A DNA stretch of 64,000 nt from an uncultured Bacteroidales bacterium (GTDB taxonomy: Bacteria; Bacteroidota; Bacteroidia; Bacteroidales; Bacteroidaceae), in the NCBI GenBank assembly GCA_902788315.1, contig CADAJS010000008.1, positions 62,001 through 126,000 on the forward strand. Reading direction: 5' to 3'. Positions 56,293 through 64,000 of the stretch are shown one piece after another; the first letter of the stretch is position 1; each line of letters starts with the position of its first letter. The notes under the pieces were generated by a model. That model saw only the letters and a list, made by a program, of their open reading frames with translations. It was not told the origin of the DNA and made no database searches. Position numbers and translations under genes: made by a program.

Positions 56293-56327
56293 CTAAACTT
56301 GTTTTATTGACTTGGGAAAGTATATAG

Positions 56328-56362
56328 ACACAAAAAGGCAAAGAACCCTCTACCAGAGGATC
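56328..56362 (-). terminator. Attenuator-like hairpin between rplL and rpoB
   Basis: On the minus strand, CCTCT-GGT-AGAGG, extended by weaker flanking pairs, is followed by CTTTGCCTTTTTG. A second small hairpin (CCTGT..ACAGG) precedes it. Partial termination at this point is common in rplJL-rpoBC operons. Confidence 0.5.
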
Positions 56363-56395
56363 CTTTACCATAATACCTGTGAAACAGGAGTCAGC

Positions 56396-56782
56396 TTACT
56401 TCAGTTCGATTTCGGCACCAGCCTCCTCGAGAGTCTTCTTCAGAGTCTCAGCGTCAGCCTTGGGAAGGCCTTCCTTCAGTGTGCTGGGAGCACCGTCAAC
56501 GAGCTCCTTAGCTTCCTTCAAGCCGAGACCGCATGCTTCCTTCACTGCCTTCACTACCTGCAGCTTAGCTGCACCGGCGCTCTTCAGGACAACATCAAAG
56601 TTGGTCTTCTCTTCTTCGGCGGGAGCACCTGCGGCTGCAGGACCAGCAGCAACTGCCACAGCTGCGGCTGCGGGCTCAATTCCATACTCATCCTTCAGGA
56701 TTGTTGCCAACTCATTTACTTCTTTAACTGTCAAGTTTACCAACTCTTCAGCAATAGCTTTCAAATCTGCCATTTTATTCAA
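56396..56782 (-). CDS. rplL: Ribosomal protein L7/L12
   Basis: The 128-residue stalk protein. It has an N-terminal dimerisation helix ([20 protein letters not shown]), an Ala/Gly/Pro-rich hinge (about 38-60) and the C-terminal factor-binding domain ([40 protein letters not shown]). It binds translation factors on the ribosome. It is 48 bp downstream of rplJ. Confidence 0.98.
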   Translation of the reverse strand: MNKMADLKAIAEELVNLTVKEVNELATILKDEYGIEPAAAAVAVAAGPAAAGAPAEEEKTNFDVVLKSAGAAKLQVVKAVKEACGLGLKEAKELVDGAPSTLKEGLPKADAETLKKTLEEAGAEIELK

Positions 56783-56830
56783 ATTTTAATTGTTTGTAAC
56801 TTTGTTTAAATAAAGCGATACGCAGGCATT

Positions 56831-57355
56831 TTATTCGCCTTTCTCGCCTAGAGTCTTCAGAACTCCATGAATAGTATTCTGTCCCGACTGGAGAGCCGAC
56901 AGAACATTCTTGGCCGGAGACTGCAGCAAAGCAACAATCTCAGCAATAACCTCATTCTTGCTCTTGATGGAGCAGAGAACATCAAGCTGCTCTGCACCGA
57001 CGTAGATACCTTCTTCTGCATATGCAGCCTTCAGCGCAGGTTTGGTAACCTTCTTGCTGAGAAGATCCTTCAGCATCTTTGCAGGTGCATTGGCCACCTC
57101 CGTAAAGAGAATAGCCGTCGTACCCTTCAATGCTGTGAACATCGGTTCGAATTCTTCGCTCTTTGCTTCCAGGGCCTTACGCAAGAGTGTGTTCTTAACA
57201 ACCACCATCTTAAGACCTGTCTGGAAACACTTGCGACGAAGAGCACTCGTCGAAGAAGCATTCATGCCCTCGACGTCTACCAAATAGAAGTGGGGGTACT
57301 GCGCCAGCAGTTCACCAAGTTGTGCAACAATTACACTTTTATCTTCCTTTCTCAT
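56831..57355 (-). CDS. rplJ: Ribosomal protein L10
   Basis: The 174-residue stalk base protein, which anchors L7/L12 dimers through its C-terminal helix. Family features are YPHFYLVDVEGMNASSTSAL, KMVVVKNTLLRKALE and a helical tail SALQSGQNTIHGVLKTLGEK. It is 14 bp after rplA. Confidence 0.97.
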   Translation of the reverse strand: MRKEDKSVIVAQLGELLAQYPHFYLVDVEGMNASSTSALRRKCFQTGLKMVVVKNTLLRKALEAKSEEFEPMFTALKGTTAILFTEVANAPAKMLKDLLSKKVTKPALKAAYAEEGIYVGAEQLDVLCSIKSKNEVIAEIVALLQSPAKNVLSALQSGQNTIHGVLKTLGEKGE

Positions 57356-57369
57356 GATTCTTCTCTAAT

Positions 57370-58068
57370 TTAGATTTCTTCAGTAGCCTTAGGATCAACC
57401 TTGATACCACGACTCATAGTACTGGAAAGATAAATACTCTTGATATACGTGCCTTTGGCAGCAGCGGGCTTCAACTTGATAATCGTTGAAAGGAATTCGC
57501 GAGCGTTCTGAGCAATCTGTTCGGCAGTGAACGATATCTTTCCGATCGATGTATGCACGATACCGGTCTTGTCCACCTTGAAATCAATCTTGCCCTGCTT
57601 CACTTCACGGATAGCCTTAGCCACGTCCATTGTCACAGTTCCACTCTTCGGGTTGGGCATCAAGCCACGGGGACCGAGGATACGGCCCAGTGCACCGATT
57701 TTACCCATGATGGCAGGCATGGTGATGATTACATCCACGTCTGTCCATCCACCCTTGATTTTCTCGATATACTCATCGAGACCTACATAGTCAGCGCCTG
57801 CTTCTTTTGCAGCAGTTTCGGCATCAGGTGTACACAGGCACAGCACTCGCGTGACCTTTCCGGTTCCGTTGGGCAGTGATACCACGCCACGAACCATCTG
57901 ATTAGCCTTACGAGGGTCTACACCCAGACGTACATCAATATCCACAGATGCATCAAACTTGGTGGTGGTTATTTCCTTTACCAAGGATGAAGCCTCCTTC
58001 AGCGTGTATGCTTTCCCTGCTTCAATCTTATCAGCTACCAACTTCTGGTTCTTTGTCAGTTTACTCAT
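57370..58068 (-). CDS. rplA: Ribosomal protein L1
   Basis: The 232-residue protein of the L1 stalk, which helps move deacylated tRNA out of the E site. The signature [20 protein letters not shown] and the end [14 protein letters not shown] are typical. It is 17 bp after rplK. In many bacteria it represses its own rplKA message; no specific site was examined here. Confidence 0.98.
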   Translation of the reverse strand: MSKLTKNQKLVADKIEAGKAYTLKEASSLVKEITTTKFDASVDIDVRLGVDPRKANQMVRGVVSLPNGTGKVTRVLCLCTPDAETAAKEAGADYVGLDEYIEKIKGGWTDVDVIITMPAIMGKIGALGRILGPRGLMPNPKSGTVTMDVAKAIREVKQGKIDFKVDKTGIVHTSIGKISFTAEQIAQNAREFLSTIIKLKPAAAKGTYIKSIYLSSTMSRGIKVDPKATEEI

Positions 58069-58085
58069 TGTAATTGAAGTTTTAA

Positions 58086-58526
58086 TTATTTGCCAGGGAA
58101 TTCGCCCTTCACTGTGATGCCCATGCTACGTGCAGTACCGGCAACCAGTAACATTGCCGACTCAATGGTGAAACAATTGAGGTCGGGCATCTTGTCCTGG
58201 GCGATAGCGCGCACCTGCTCCCAAGTGATTTCTGCCACCTTCTTACGATTCGGTTCGGCAGAGCCACCCTTTACTTTGGCTGCCTCCATCAACTGTATTG
58301 CCACGGGGGGAGTCTTGACCACAAAGTCGTACGACTTGTCCGTGTAATACGTGATAACTACAGGCAGGACCTTGCCGGCCTTGTCCTGAGTTCTGGCGTT
58401 GAATGCCTTGCAGAAATCCATGATGTTAATACCCTTGGAACCAAGAGCAGGACCCACTGGGGGAGATGGATTTGCAGCGCCTCCTTTAATCTGTAATTTG
58501 ATTAATCCAGCAACTTCTTTAGCCAT
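58086..58526 (-). CDS. rplK: Ribosomal protein L11
   Basis: The 146-residue protein at the GTPase-associated centre, needed for factor-dependent GTP hydrolysis and the stringent response. The proline-rich N-terminal motif [20 protein letters not shown] and the C-terminal [17 protein letters not shown] are intact. Confidence 0.98.
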   Translation of the reverse strand: MAKEVAGLIKLQIKGGAANPSPPVGPALGSKGINIMDFCKAFNARTQDKAGKVLPVVITYYTDKSYDFVVKTPPVAIQLMEAAKVKGGSAEPNRKKVAEITWEQVRAIAQDKMPDLNCFTIESAMLLVAGTARSMGITVKGEFPGK

Positions 58527-58585
58527 TTGATTGATTATTTATAATTGTACACATGGAAGAGGCAAAGTGCACGTAACAGAATACA

Positions 58586-59140
58586 CTATTGCTTCTCGAC
58601 TTGCATAAAACCAAGCTCCAAGGGGGTCTTACGCCCAAAGATCTTGACCATCACTTTCAGCTTCTTCTTCTCGTTATTCACTTCCTCAATGACTGCCACA
58701 AAACCGCTGAAGGGGCCTTCGGTGACTTTCACACTCTCGCCCACTTCGAATGGAATGATGATATCATCGGGAATCTCTGCAATCTCGTCGATGGTGCCTA
58801 ACATCTGGTTTACCTCGATCGGACGCAGTGGCATTGGCTTGGTATTGGTCTTAGTGTCACTAAGGAATCCAAGCACATTAGGTACATTGCGCAGCATGGG
58901 CTGAATCTCGCCCACCAGCTCTGCCTCTACAAAGACATAGCCGGCGAAGCGATTCTTCTCCTTCACCACACGCTTGCCGTTGCGCACGGTAACGACTTTC
59001 TCCGTAGGAATTAGTACTTGGGACACATGCTGTGCAAACTCACCGCCTTGGTGAATCATGGCATCGATGTATTCCTTTACTTTGCCTTCCTTTCCACTGA
59101 TGGCACGCATGACGTACCACTTCATTTCGGTCTCAGCCAT
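58586..59140 (-). CDS. nusG: Transcription elongation/antitermination factor NusG
   Basis: A 184-residue protein with an N-terminal NGN domain ([32 protein letters not shown]) and a C-terminal KOW domain ([20 protein letters not shown]). It binds RNA polymerase and couples it to Rho or the ribosome. It is placed between secE (14-bp gap) and rplK, the usual order. Confidence 0.97.
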   Translation of the reverse strand: MAETEMKWYVMRAISGKEGKVKEYIDAMIHQGGEFAQHVSQVLIPTEKVVTVRNGKRVVKEKNRFAGYVFVEAELVGEIQPMLRNVPNVLGFLSDTKTNTKPMPLRPIEVNQMLGTIDEIAEIPDDIIIPFEVGESVKVTEGPFSGFVAVIEEVNNEKKKLKVMVKIFGRKTPLELGFMQVEKQ

Positions 59141-59154
59141 TTCCTAAGAATCGT

Positions 59155-59352
59155 TTAACGCAAGATACCGTAAATACCCTCCATACCCACTCGGAATACA
59201 GAGTCCATAACGAAAACTACCAGCGCGATGCATAGGGAAGCGGTTAAAACTACAACAGCGCTGTTCATAAGCTCTGAACGTGTCGGCCACGTGGTCTTAT
59301 GCACAAGTTCTACGTATGATTCCTTACAATAGTTCTTTATACTCTCAAACAT
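59155..59352 (-). CDS. secE: Preprotein translocase subunit SecE
   Basis: The 65-residue single-span form of SecE, which clamps SecY. ATG 59352 (MFESIKNYCKESYVELVHKT) is chosen because the longer frame runs into tRNA-Trp. The amphipathic TTWPTRSELMNS segment and one membrane helix (VVVLTASLCIALVVFVM) are typical. It lies directly downstream of tRNA-Trp. Confidence 0.95.
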   Translation of the reverse strand: MFESIKNYCKESYVELVHKTTWPTRSELMNSAVVVLTASLCIALVVFVMDSVFRVGMEGIYGILR

Positions 59353-59370
59353 ATAACTTTTATTTTTATG

Positions 59371-59443
59371 CACGGGAAGAGAGGCTCGAACTCCCGACAC
59401 CTGGTTTTGGAGACCAGTGCTCTACCAACTGAGCTATTCCCGT
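59371..59443 (-). tRNA. tRNA-Trp (CCA)
   Basis: 73 nt, acceptor ACGGGAA/TTCCCGT, anticodon loop CTCCAAA with anticodon CCA, T-loop TTCGAGC. It is placed between tuf and secE as in many Bacteroidota. Confidence 0.96.
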
Positions 59444-59447
59444 AGAA

Positions 59448-59557
59448 AAGTTGAGAGTGGCTTGTTTCATGCATCGCGATGCCTGAATCCAACGCGCTCT
59501 CAACTTATTTGTTTCTTGCTTTCAGAACCGGACGTGCTTCGAGAAGCTTGTCCGGTT
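59448..59557 (-). terminator. Two hairpins between tuf and tRNA-Trp
   Basis: First AACCGGAC/GTCCGGTT (59557-59526), without a T-run. Then AAGTTGAGAG/CTCTCAACTT (59506-59448), followed by TTCT, a weak terminator. Either could separate the abundant tuf message from the ribosomal operon or serve as an RNA-processing site. Confidence 0.5.
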
Positions 59558-59572
59558 ATCCTTCACAAGCAA

Positions 59573-60760
59573 TTAGTCGAACACCTCGGTGATCTGGCCC
59601 GAGCCTACCGTACGGCCACCCTCGCGGATAGCGAAACGCAGACCTACGTTCAGAGCCACCTTGTAAATCAGGTTCACAGTGATCTCTACGTTATCGCCGG
59701 GCATTACCATCTCTACGCCTTCGGGCAGGTGAATCTCACCCGTGCAGTCCATGGTGCGCAGATAGAACTGGGGACGATACTTGTTGCCGAACGGAGTGTG
59801 GCGACCGCCTTCTTCCTTCTTCAGCACGTAGATAGATGCCTTGAAGCCAGAGTGAGGAGTGATGGCACCCGGATGGGTGATAACCATACCACGCTTCACT
59901 TCGTTCTTGTCGATACCACGGAGGAGCAGACCTACATTATCGCCAGCTTCACCTTCGTCAAGAATCTTGCGGAACATCTCAACACCAGTGATGACAGACT
60001 TTTTGTCTTCGCCGAGACCGAGAATCTGAACTTCGTCACCTACCTTAACAACACCTGTCTCGATACGACCGGTGGCAACGGTGCCACGACCTGTGATGGA
60101 GAATACATCCTCGACGGGCATGAGGAAGGGCTTATCGATGGCGCGAACGGGTTCCTGAATCCAGTTGTCGCAAGCATCCATCAGCTCCATAACCTTGTCT
60201 TCCCATTTGGGTACACCGTTCAGGGCACCGAGAGCAGAGCCACGGATGAAGGGAGTATCCTCCTCGAAGTCATACTGAGCCAGCAGCTCCTGCATTTCCA
60301 TCTCAACGAGTTCGAGCATTTCCTCATCCTCGACCATGTCACACTTGTTCAGGAACACGACGAGACGGGGAACGTTCACCTGGCGAGCCAGCAGGATGTG
60401 TTCACGAGTCTGAGGCATAGGACCGTCAGTTGCAGCAACTACGATGATAGCGCCGTCCATCTGAGCAGCACCAGTTACCATGTTCTTCACATAGTCGGCG
60501 TGACCCGGGCAGTCAACGTGAGCGTAGTGACGCTTAGCGGTCTCATACTCAATGTGTGCAGTATTAATAGTAATACCACGCTCCTTCTCCTCGGGTGCAT
60601 TGTCAATCTGATCGAAAGACTTAACCTCCTCGCCTGTACCCAGACGCTCGTGGAGAACCTTAGAAATTGCAGCGGTCAAAGTAGTCTTACCGTGGTCCAC
60701 ATGACCGATGGTACCAATATTCACATGGGGTTTGGTACGCTCGAATTTTTCTTTTGCCAT
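59573..60760 (-). CDS. tuf: Elongation factor Tu
   Basis: The 395-residue GTPase that delivers aminoacyl-tRNA to the ribosome. It has the P-loop GHVDHGKTT (19-27), the switch motif [20 protein letters not shown] for guanine recognition, and intact domains 2 and 3 ending [14 protein letters not shown]. It is transcribed with four upstream tRNA genes from the promoter at 61271. Confidence 0.99.
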   Translation of the reverse strand: MAKEKFERTKPHVNIGTIGHVDHGKTTLTAAISKVLHERLGTGEEVKSFDQIDNAPEEKERGITINTAHIEYETAKRHYAHVDCPGHADYVKNMVTGAAQMDGAIIVVAATDGPMPQTREHILLARQVNVPRLVVFLNKCDMVEDEEMLELVEMEMQELLAQYDFEEDTPFIRGSALGALNGVPKWEDKVMELMDACDNWIQEPVRAIDKPFLMPVEDVFSITGRGTVATGRIETGVVKVGDEVQILGLGEDKKSVITGVEMFRKILDEGEAGDNVGLLLRGIDKNEVKRGMVITHPGAITPHSGFKASIYVLKKEEGGRHTPFGNKYRPQFYLRTMDCTGEIHLPEGVEMVMPGDNVEITVNLIYKVALNVGLRFAIREGGRTVGSGQITEVFD

Positions 60761-60810
60761 AGCTTTACTCTATATTATTAATTAATGTATGTCTTCCACA
60801 TGAATCTTTG

Positions 60811-60882
<72 letters not shown>

Positions 60883-60901
60883 AACGTCTTTTTTTCTTTG
60901 G

Positions 60902-60974
60902 AGCGGAAGACGGGGCTCAAACCCGCGACCCCCAGCTTGGAAGGCTAGTGCTCTATCGACTGAGCTACTTCCGC
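60902..60974 (-). tRNA. tRNA-Gly (TCC)
   Basis: 73 nt, acceptor GCGGAAG/CTTCCGC, loop CTTCCAA with anticodon TCC, T-loop TTTGAGC. Confidence 0.95.
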
Positions 60975-61019
60975 ATTTTTTTATTTGGCAGGGATGCGAC
61001 CTGCCGTTCTTCGACGTTG

Positions 61020-61102
61020 TGGGTGGTGATGGATTCGAACCACCGAAGGCGTAAGCCAGCAGATTTACAGTCTGCCCCATTTGGCCACTCTGGTAACCAC
61101 CC
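61020..61102 (-). tRNA. tRNA-Tyr (GTA)
   Basis: 83 nt, a class II tRNA with a long variable arm (CTGGCTTACGCCTTC region), acceptor GGGTGGT/ACCACCC, anticodon loop CTGTAAA-type with GTA. Confidence 0.95.
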
Positions 61103-61155
61103 TTTAAATATCGAGCCTGGCTTTCATCCGTGCCCGTCGTCACGCTTGACTTTTG

Positions 61156-61229
61156 AGCCTCTTGTCGGATTCGAACCAACGACCCCGAGATTACAAATCA
61201 CGTGCTCTGGCCAACTGAGCTAAAGAGGC
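61156..61229 (-). tRNA. tRNA-Thr (TGT)
   Basis: 74 nt, acceptor GCCTCTT/AAGAGGC, loop TTTGTAA with anticodon TGT, T-loop TTCGAAT. The anticodon stem CGTGA/TCTCG contains one T-T mismatch (29-41). It is the first gene of the tRNA-tuf transcript. Confidence 0.93.
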
Positions 61230-61270
61230 GAAGCAGCCACCTGAGACCTGCAATTCCGTCCAATCGGCTG

Positions 61271-61303
61271 CAAAATTAGAGTATATTTTTCAAACCGCCA
61301 AAA
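61271..61303 (-). promoter_or_regulatory. Promoter of the tRNA-tuf operon
   Basis: Reading leftward, TTTTG (61303-61299), 20 nt, TAATTTTG (61278-61271): a full match to TTTG-N19-21-TAnnTTTG. Confidence 0.75.
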
Positions 61304-61318
61304 ATTTCACCCGTTTTT

Positions 61319-61618
61319 TTAGCGATTCTTTTGTTTTTCCTTGTATTTGGAGAGCTGACGGGTCAGCGAGTCCATAATTTTATCGATTGCTTCTTCAAAA
61401 GTGTTGCAAACCTCCTGCGCATACAACTCCTTGCCGGGCATGGCGCCTCTGATGGCAACTTCCTTGTTCATGGCGGTCTCGGGCTTGACTACTTTTAGTG
61501 ACACCTCTACCTTTCCTATTTCGTCACTGAACTTGCCCAGCTTCGATACTTTCTTCTCGATGAAGTCCACCAGCTTTTCGGTGGGTTCGAAATGCACTGC
61601 TTGAATTCTAATGTCCAT
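61319..61618 (-). CDS. hpf: Ribosome hibernation-promoting factor (short form)
   Basis: A 99-residue HPF/YfiA-type protein. It binds the 30S decoding region when growth slows, blocking tRNA and mRNA sites. Family features are the opening MDIRIQAVHFEPTEKLVDFI and the basic C-terminal helix SLTRQLSKYKEKQK. The short length lacks the dimerising C-terminal domain of long HPF. The start overlaps xerC by 11 nt. Confidence 0.92.
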   Translation of the reverse strand: MDIRIQAVHFEPTEKLVDFIEKKVSKLGKFSDEIGKVEVSLKVVKPETAMNKEVAIRGAMPGKELYAQEVCNTFEEAIDKIMDSLTRQLSKYKEKQKNR

Positions 61619-62543
61619 AGTTACCTCCTTTTTCTTTGGCTCGTGGATGAGCCTGGTTATACAATCGTCTCAGTTCTTCGAAGGATGTGTGGGTGTAGAT
61701 TTCCGTCGTTGACAGGCTCTCGTGACCCAGCAGCTCCTTGACCGACTGAAGGTCTGCTTCGTTGTTCAGCATCGATGTGGCAAATGTGTGGCGCAGCACG
61801 TGGGGCGAGCGCCGTTTCTGCATGGTCACCATCGAAAGATACTTTTTCACGCGTGCTTCCACTTTGTGGCGTGAGATTCTGCTTCCCGTTCGTTCGTCCA
61901 GAAAGAGGGCCTCGGCATCTGTGGCGTGCCTGTCGGCGAATAGCTGGCGTGCCGCCATGTAGTCGGCGATGGACTCCATCATTTCGCGTCCGATGGGAAT
62001 GAAACGTTGTTTGTTGCGTTTCCCCGTCACTTTCAGCTGTCGCAGTCCCATGTCGGCATCGGCAACGTTCAGTCCGACAAGTTCTGACAGGCGCATTCCC
62101 GTGGAATAGAACGTGAGCAGAATCATTCTGTCGCGCTTGCCGGCATAGTCGGGGGTGAATACCCCTTCCTCATCCAGCAGACGGTTCATCTCGCTTTCCT
62201 TCACATAGGCAGGCAGCGGTTTCTCCTTCTTCGGTCCGACCACCATTCGGGCCGGATCTTTGTCCACCATTCCCCGCCGTAGCAGGAAGCGGTAGTATGA
62301 GCGAAGGGAGCTCAACCGTCGGCACACGCTGGCTGGCGAATTATTGTTGTCGGCCATCAGATGTAGCATCCACTGCCGGATAATGTCGCCGTCCACAGAC
62401 GTCCAGGTAAGTTCGCAATCCAGGGTTTTATAGTACCGCTCGAACGCTTCCAAGTCGGCCTGATACTCTTCGATGGTCCTTGCAGAGTAGTTCCGCTCGT
62501 ACCTCAGATAATCGATAAAACTCTGAATCCACATCTTCATCAC
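61608..62543 (-). CDS. xerC: Tyrosine recombinase XerC-like
   Basis: A 311-residue site-specific recombinase that likely resolves chromosome dimers at dif. It has an N-terminal SAM-like core-binding domain (about 1-90) and a catalytic domain with Arg151 (GMRLSELVGL), Lys175 (VTGKRNKQR), His248 and Arg251 (HVLRHTFATSML), His274 (LLGHESLSTTEIYTH) and the nucleophile Tyr283. ATG 62543, 62540 or 62534 are possible starts. It sits between rpsU and hpf, a housekeeping context rather than an integrase next to mobile DNA. Confidence 0.92.
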   Translation of the reverse strand: MMKMWIQSFIDYLRYERNYSARTIEEYQADLEAFERYYKTLDCELTWTSVDGDIIRQWMLHLMADNNNSPASVCRRLSSLRSYYRFLLRRGMVDKDPARMVVGPKKEKPLPAYVKESEMNRLLDEEGVFTPDYAGKRDRMILLTFYSTGMRLSELVGLNVADADMGLRQLKVTGKRNKQRFIPIGREMMESIADYMAARQLFADRHATDAEALFLDERTGSRISRHKVEARVKKYLSMVTMQKRRSPHVLRHTFATSMLNNEADLQSVKELLGHESLSTTEIYTHTSFEELRRLYNQAHPRAKEKGGNYGH

Positions 62544-62612
62544 GCTTTCACGTGGCGAAGTTAGACATTTTTATTGGCAGTTGCAAGAGCAAGGTCCAAT
62601 TTTTAAGTTTCT

Positions 62613-62804
62613 TTAATCTTCTACTCGTCTCAGCTTCTGCACGTAGATGGCACGTTCCTTAGCAAGACGCTTCTTCACGGAGGGTTTGTCGAACTGCTGA
62701 CGGGCACGGAGTTCCTTCACGGCACCGGTCTTCTCGAACTTGCGCTTGAACTTCTTCAGAGCCCTTTCGATGTTCTCCCCTTCTTTCACAGGTACTACAA
62801 TCAT
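62613..62804 (-). CDS. rpsU: Ribosomal protein S21
   Basis: The 63-residue small-subunit protein: MIVVPVKEGENIERALKKFK, then a basic helical tail. In Bacteroidota it takes part in masking the anti-Shine-Dalgarno end of 16S rRNA. It is the first gene of the rpsU-xerC-hpf transcript. Confidence 0.97.
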   Translation of the reverse strand: MIVVPVKEGENIERALKKFKRKFEKTGAVKELRARQQFDKPSVKKRLAKERAIYVQKLRRVED

Positions 62805-62872
62805 CTTGTCTGTCTGTTGGTTTTGGGTTAAATAATCTGTTATTTATATGCACTATTGCTCTTTGAGCGGCG

Positions 62873-62903
62873 CAAAATTACACATACTTTTTGAGTTGGC
62901 AAA
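62873..62903 (-). promoter_or_regulatory. Promoter of rpsU
   Basis: Reading leftward, TTTG (62903-62900), 19 nt, TAATTTTG (62880-62873): a full -33/-7 match. The predicted leader is about 60 nt. Confidence 0.75.
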
Positions 62904-63362
62904 GTTTTTTTCACACTTTTTGTGAAAAAGCGGCGTTTTCGGCGCCCGTATGCCTCATTTCGCGCTTCCTTTTCGTGCTTTGGGCGGCGTTGAATGCCTT
63001 CGATGGGGGCGGCATTGCACATTACACGAGGAATATGCGCCACGCGGCCCTTCTCTCATGTCATTCGAGCGGATCCGGTATATAGAAGGGGAGTTTTGTC
63101 GCGCAACTGTGGAAATTCTGTTGCTGTGCTTTCTGACAATTGTTCTGAGACTGTGGCGCAATTTTTCTGCGGTCAGCGGCTAACGCCTCAATCTGCGTCA
63201 CGCGGCTGCTATAATAATATAAGGTACGCGCGCGTGAGGCGGCTGCGAGTTGCGTGTTGATGCATTCACGTTCGAGGGACACTCTGCGTCGAATTTGGCG
63301 GCAGTCTATGGACGTCATGATGGAGCTCCGCCTTTTTTTCTGAAGTGATCAGGGGGCGGCGG
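62904..63362. other. Intergenic region without a recognised gene
   Basis: This 459-bp gap has a hairpin TTTTTCACA/TGTGAAAAA near 62911-62932 and otherwise only short open frames without family resemblance on either strand. No tRNA, CRISPR array or clear terminator for the gene on its right was found. Confidence 0.5.
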
Positions 63363-64000
63363 TCAGAAGGTGACCTTGAAGATACCTCGGATGCCCCACT
63401 TGTGTGTGTCGTCGTAGATATAGTTCATACGGCGCACGTATTCGATGTGGAAGATCTTGAAGATGTTGTGGAGACCAAAGATCAGTTCTACATAGGGCGT
63501 GTGGGGATCCATCACGTGGGAGGCATAGGAGAAGGTGCCGTCCGAGCGGAAGGAGCCGGGATAGTAGAAGAGGGTGGCGTCGCCCCGGTTCTGCATCAGG
63601 AAGGGGTTGTTCTTGTCCGTGAGCTGGCCCCAGAGGCAGTTCACTCCGATGTATTCGCGCCACTTCAGTCCGCGAATGAGGGGGATGCGGTTCAGTATCT
63701 TGCCGTTCATGTCCCACGACATCATGAGCGAGGCGTAGCGGTCGTTGGGGAATTCCATGTTGCGGACGAGGCTGAAGGTGTATCCCTCCATGATGTAGCT
63801 CATGTTGGCGGCCGGCATGATGAGGAAGGGGTAGGGCACCTTGTTCCACTGTATGCCTCCCTTGAGCATGAAGTCCATCTTACCCCATGAGCGCAGCCAG
63901 AAGCGCTTGTAGAGGGTGGCCTCGGTGAAGTTGTAATCGTACTGTCCTCCCAGCAGCCCCTTGAAGCCTGTGGTGTGGCTGAGTCCCATGATGGGGGAGT
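63363..64000 (-). CDS. DUF5686-type outer-membrane protein, C-terminal part
   Basis: The frame is open to the window edge; the first ATG inside (63989) is not the true start, since the frame continues upstream with coding-like residues. The 212 visible residues form beta strands with many aromatics and end in WGIRGIFKVTF, the C-terminal barrel end. The pattern NEATLYKRFWL-like (TEATLYKRFWLRSWGKMDFML), SLMMSWDMNGKILNRIPLIR and GLHNIFKIFHIEYVRRMNY resembles DUF5686 (carboxypeptidase-regulatory-like) proteins of Bacteroidota, of unknown function. Confidence 0.75.
   Translation of the reverse strand, partial: SPIMGLSHTTGFKGLLGGQYDYNFTEATLYKRFWLRSWGKMDFMLKGGIQWNKVPYPFLIMPAANMSYIMEGYTFSLVRNMEFPNDRYASLMMSWDMNGKILNRIPLIRGLKWREYIGVNCLWGQLTDKNNPFLMQNRGDATLFYYPGSFRSDGTFSYASHVMDPHTPYVELIFGLHNIFKIFHIEYVRRMNYIYDDTHKWGIRGIFKVTF

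Noticed and set aside
61608..62543. The tyrosine recombinase as an integrase of a mobile element.
   Set aside because: It sits between rpsU and hpf with overlapping genes and XerC-type length; no att sites or mobile genes are nearby.

Overview
The window looks like a chromosomal segment of a Bacteroidales bacterium, most likely Prevotella-like. Seen directly: many genes are preceded by the Bacteroidota -7 element TAnnTTTG (for example at 2759, 5777, 15338, 24337, 47853, 61271 and 62873), start codons lack Shine-Dalgarno sequences, and there are type IX secretion-like C-termini, FISUMP-type and FAS1-type secreted proteins, a DUF4421 protein, a DUF5686 protein and a TonB-dependent receptor. The genus is an inference.

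Layout. 1-5.6 kb: the start of a suf operon (sufC, sufD cut by the window edge), a 119-bp tandem hairpin repeat, two tRNA-Asn genes, and a PfkB-type kinase with an S41 protease. 5.8-15.3 kb: an operon of five secreted proteins (a four-unit FISUMP-type protein, three FAS1-like proteins and a small protein with a sorting-like tail). 15.4-16.4 kb: malate dehydrogenase. 16.7-22.4 kb: an A+T-richer island with a TPR-CHAT protease gene broken by a 16-nt loss inside its repeat array, a PPC-domain lipoprotein and an HD-domain protein. 22.4-35.7 kb: a module bounded by a 188-bp direct repeat (185/188 identical). It holds a membrane-anchored AraC regulator, a 3,107-residue secreted LamG protein and two lipoproteins.

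35.8-47.8 kb: a leftward nine-gene operon and the most unusual part of the window. In transcription order it encodes a stand-alone condensation-domain enzyme (HHxxxDG), a saccharopine/homospermidine-type dehydrogenase, a MATE exporter, a TonB-dependent receptor, a DUF4421 outer-membrane protein, two related small lipoproteins, a BMP-like binding lipoprotein, and a lipoprotein in which a type 1 periplasmic-binding domain is fused to a legumain-like (C13) cysteine protease. I infer a make, export, recapture and sense circuit for a small amide or amine molecule; this is a hypothesis.

48.1-62.8 kb: the conserved information-processing block, all leftward: rpsU, xerC, hpf, four tRNAs, tuf, tRNA-Trp, secE, nusG, rplK, rplA, rplJ, rplL, rpoB, rpoC. 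The right edge holds the C-terminal end of a DUF5686-type outer-membrane protein.
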